Positions 63,890-64,000 of a DNA stretch of 64,000 nt are shown in pieces (the first letter of the stretch is position 1; the number at the start of each line of letters is the position of its first letter). The translations under genes and the position numbers were made by a program. Source of the stretch: Anas platyrhynchos (lineage: Eukaryota; Chordata; Aves; Anseriformes; Anatidae); contig NC_092588.1 in assembly GCF_047663525.1 (NCBI RefSeq), positions 106,783,001-106,847,000 of the forward strand, in the 5' to 3' direction. The notes beneath the pieces were generated by a model. It had not been told where the DNA came from. It was given only the letters and a program-made list of their open reading frames with translations, and ran no database searches.

Positions 63890-63890
63890 T

Positions 63891-63916
63891 GTTTTGTTTT
63901 GTTTTGTTTTGTTTTG

Positions 63917-63946
<30 letters not shown>
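63891..63946. repeat. (GTTTT)n pentanucleotide microsatellite
   Basis: About ten tandem GTTTT units. A short ATC trinucleotide run follows at 63970-63987. Confidence 0.97.
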
Positions 63947-63947
<1 letters not shown>

Positions 63948-64000
63948 CCCAGCTGGGATTTTCTTTGTTATCATCATCATCATCATTATTTTTTAATTCT

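Noticed and set aside
60392..64000. Possible STMND1 exons, expected from synteny
   Set aside because: No stathmin-like or STMND1-like peptide was found on the minus strand. The gene probably lies further right.
1..64000. CRISPR arrays, operons, phage, or tRNA/rRNA genes
   Set aside because: The sequence is vertebrate. No regularly spaced repeats, prokaryotic gene organisation or recognisable structured RNA genes were seen.

Overview
The window is vertebrate nuclear DNA, most probably from a bird. It contains several CR1 LINE copies, some with the avian-type 3' end (repeats of ATTCTATG). Exons are short and have clean GT/AG borders, promoters are CpG islands, and non-coding sequence is AT-rich. 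Nothing prokaryotic is present. Nearly all long open frames here are chance frames in GC-rich or simple-repeat DNA.

Two genes can be supported, both on the minus strand. (1) The 5' part of CAP2 (adenylate cyclase-associated protein 2). Coding exons lie at 5005-4882 and 1305-1205. A probable non-coding first exon lies in a CpG island around 16.1-16.4 kb. The rest of the gene runs off the left edge. (2) A complete RBM24 (muscle RNA-binding protein). It has four coding exons at 54070-53903, 53409-53286, 52224-52170 and 45800-45470, giving a 225-residue protein. Its promoter CpG island is at about 53.85-54.75 kb, and its 3' UTR probably ends near 43.69 kb. In mammals, as I recall it, RBM24 lies next to CAP2 in the same orientation, so the order fits known synteny. 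STMND1, the expected neighbour on the other side, was not found.

Layout: 1-16.4 kb is CAP2. 16.4-43.7 kb is AT-rich intergenic DNA with a few CR1 copies and microsatellites. 42.1-43.5 kb is a decayed 1.4 kb CR1 just past the RBM24 3' end. 43.7-54.1 kb is RBM24 up to its start codon, with the promoter island beyond it. 55-64 kb is intergenic and contains a duplicated block: an about 0.8 kb sequence present twice (57246-58077 and 59660-60391, about 95% identical by eye), with an additional 150 bp direct repeat around the first copy.

Both genes are known to act in heart and skeletal muscle, CAP2 in actin turnover and RBM24 in muscle splicing and mRNA stability. The RBM24 promoter carries a close pair of CAGCTG E-boxes, which fits reported MyoD control. 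I found no convincing new biological system. The most unusual structure is the 57-60.4 kb duplicated block.
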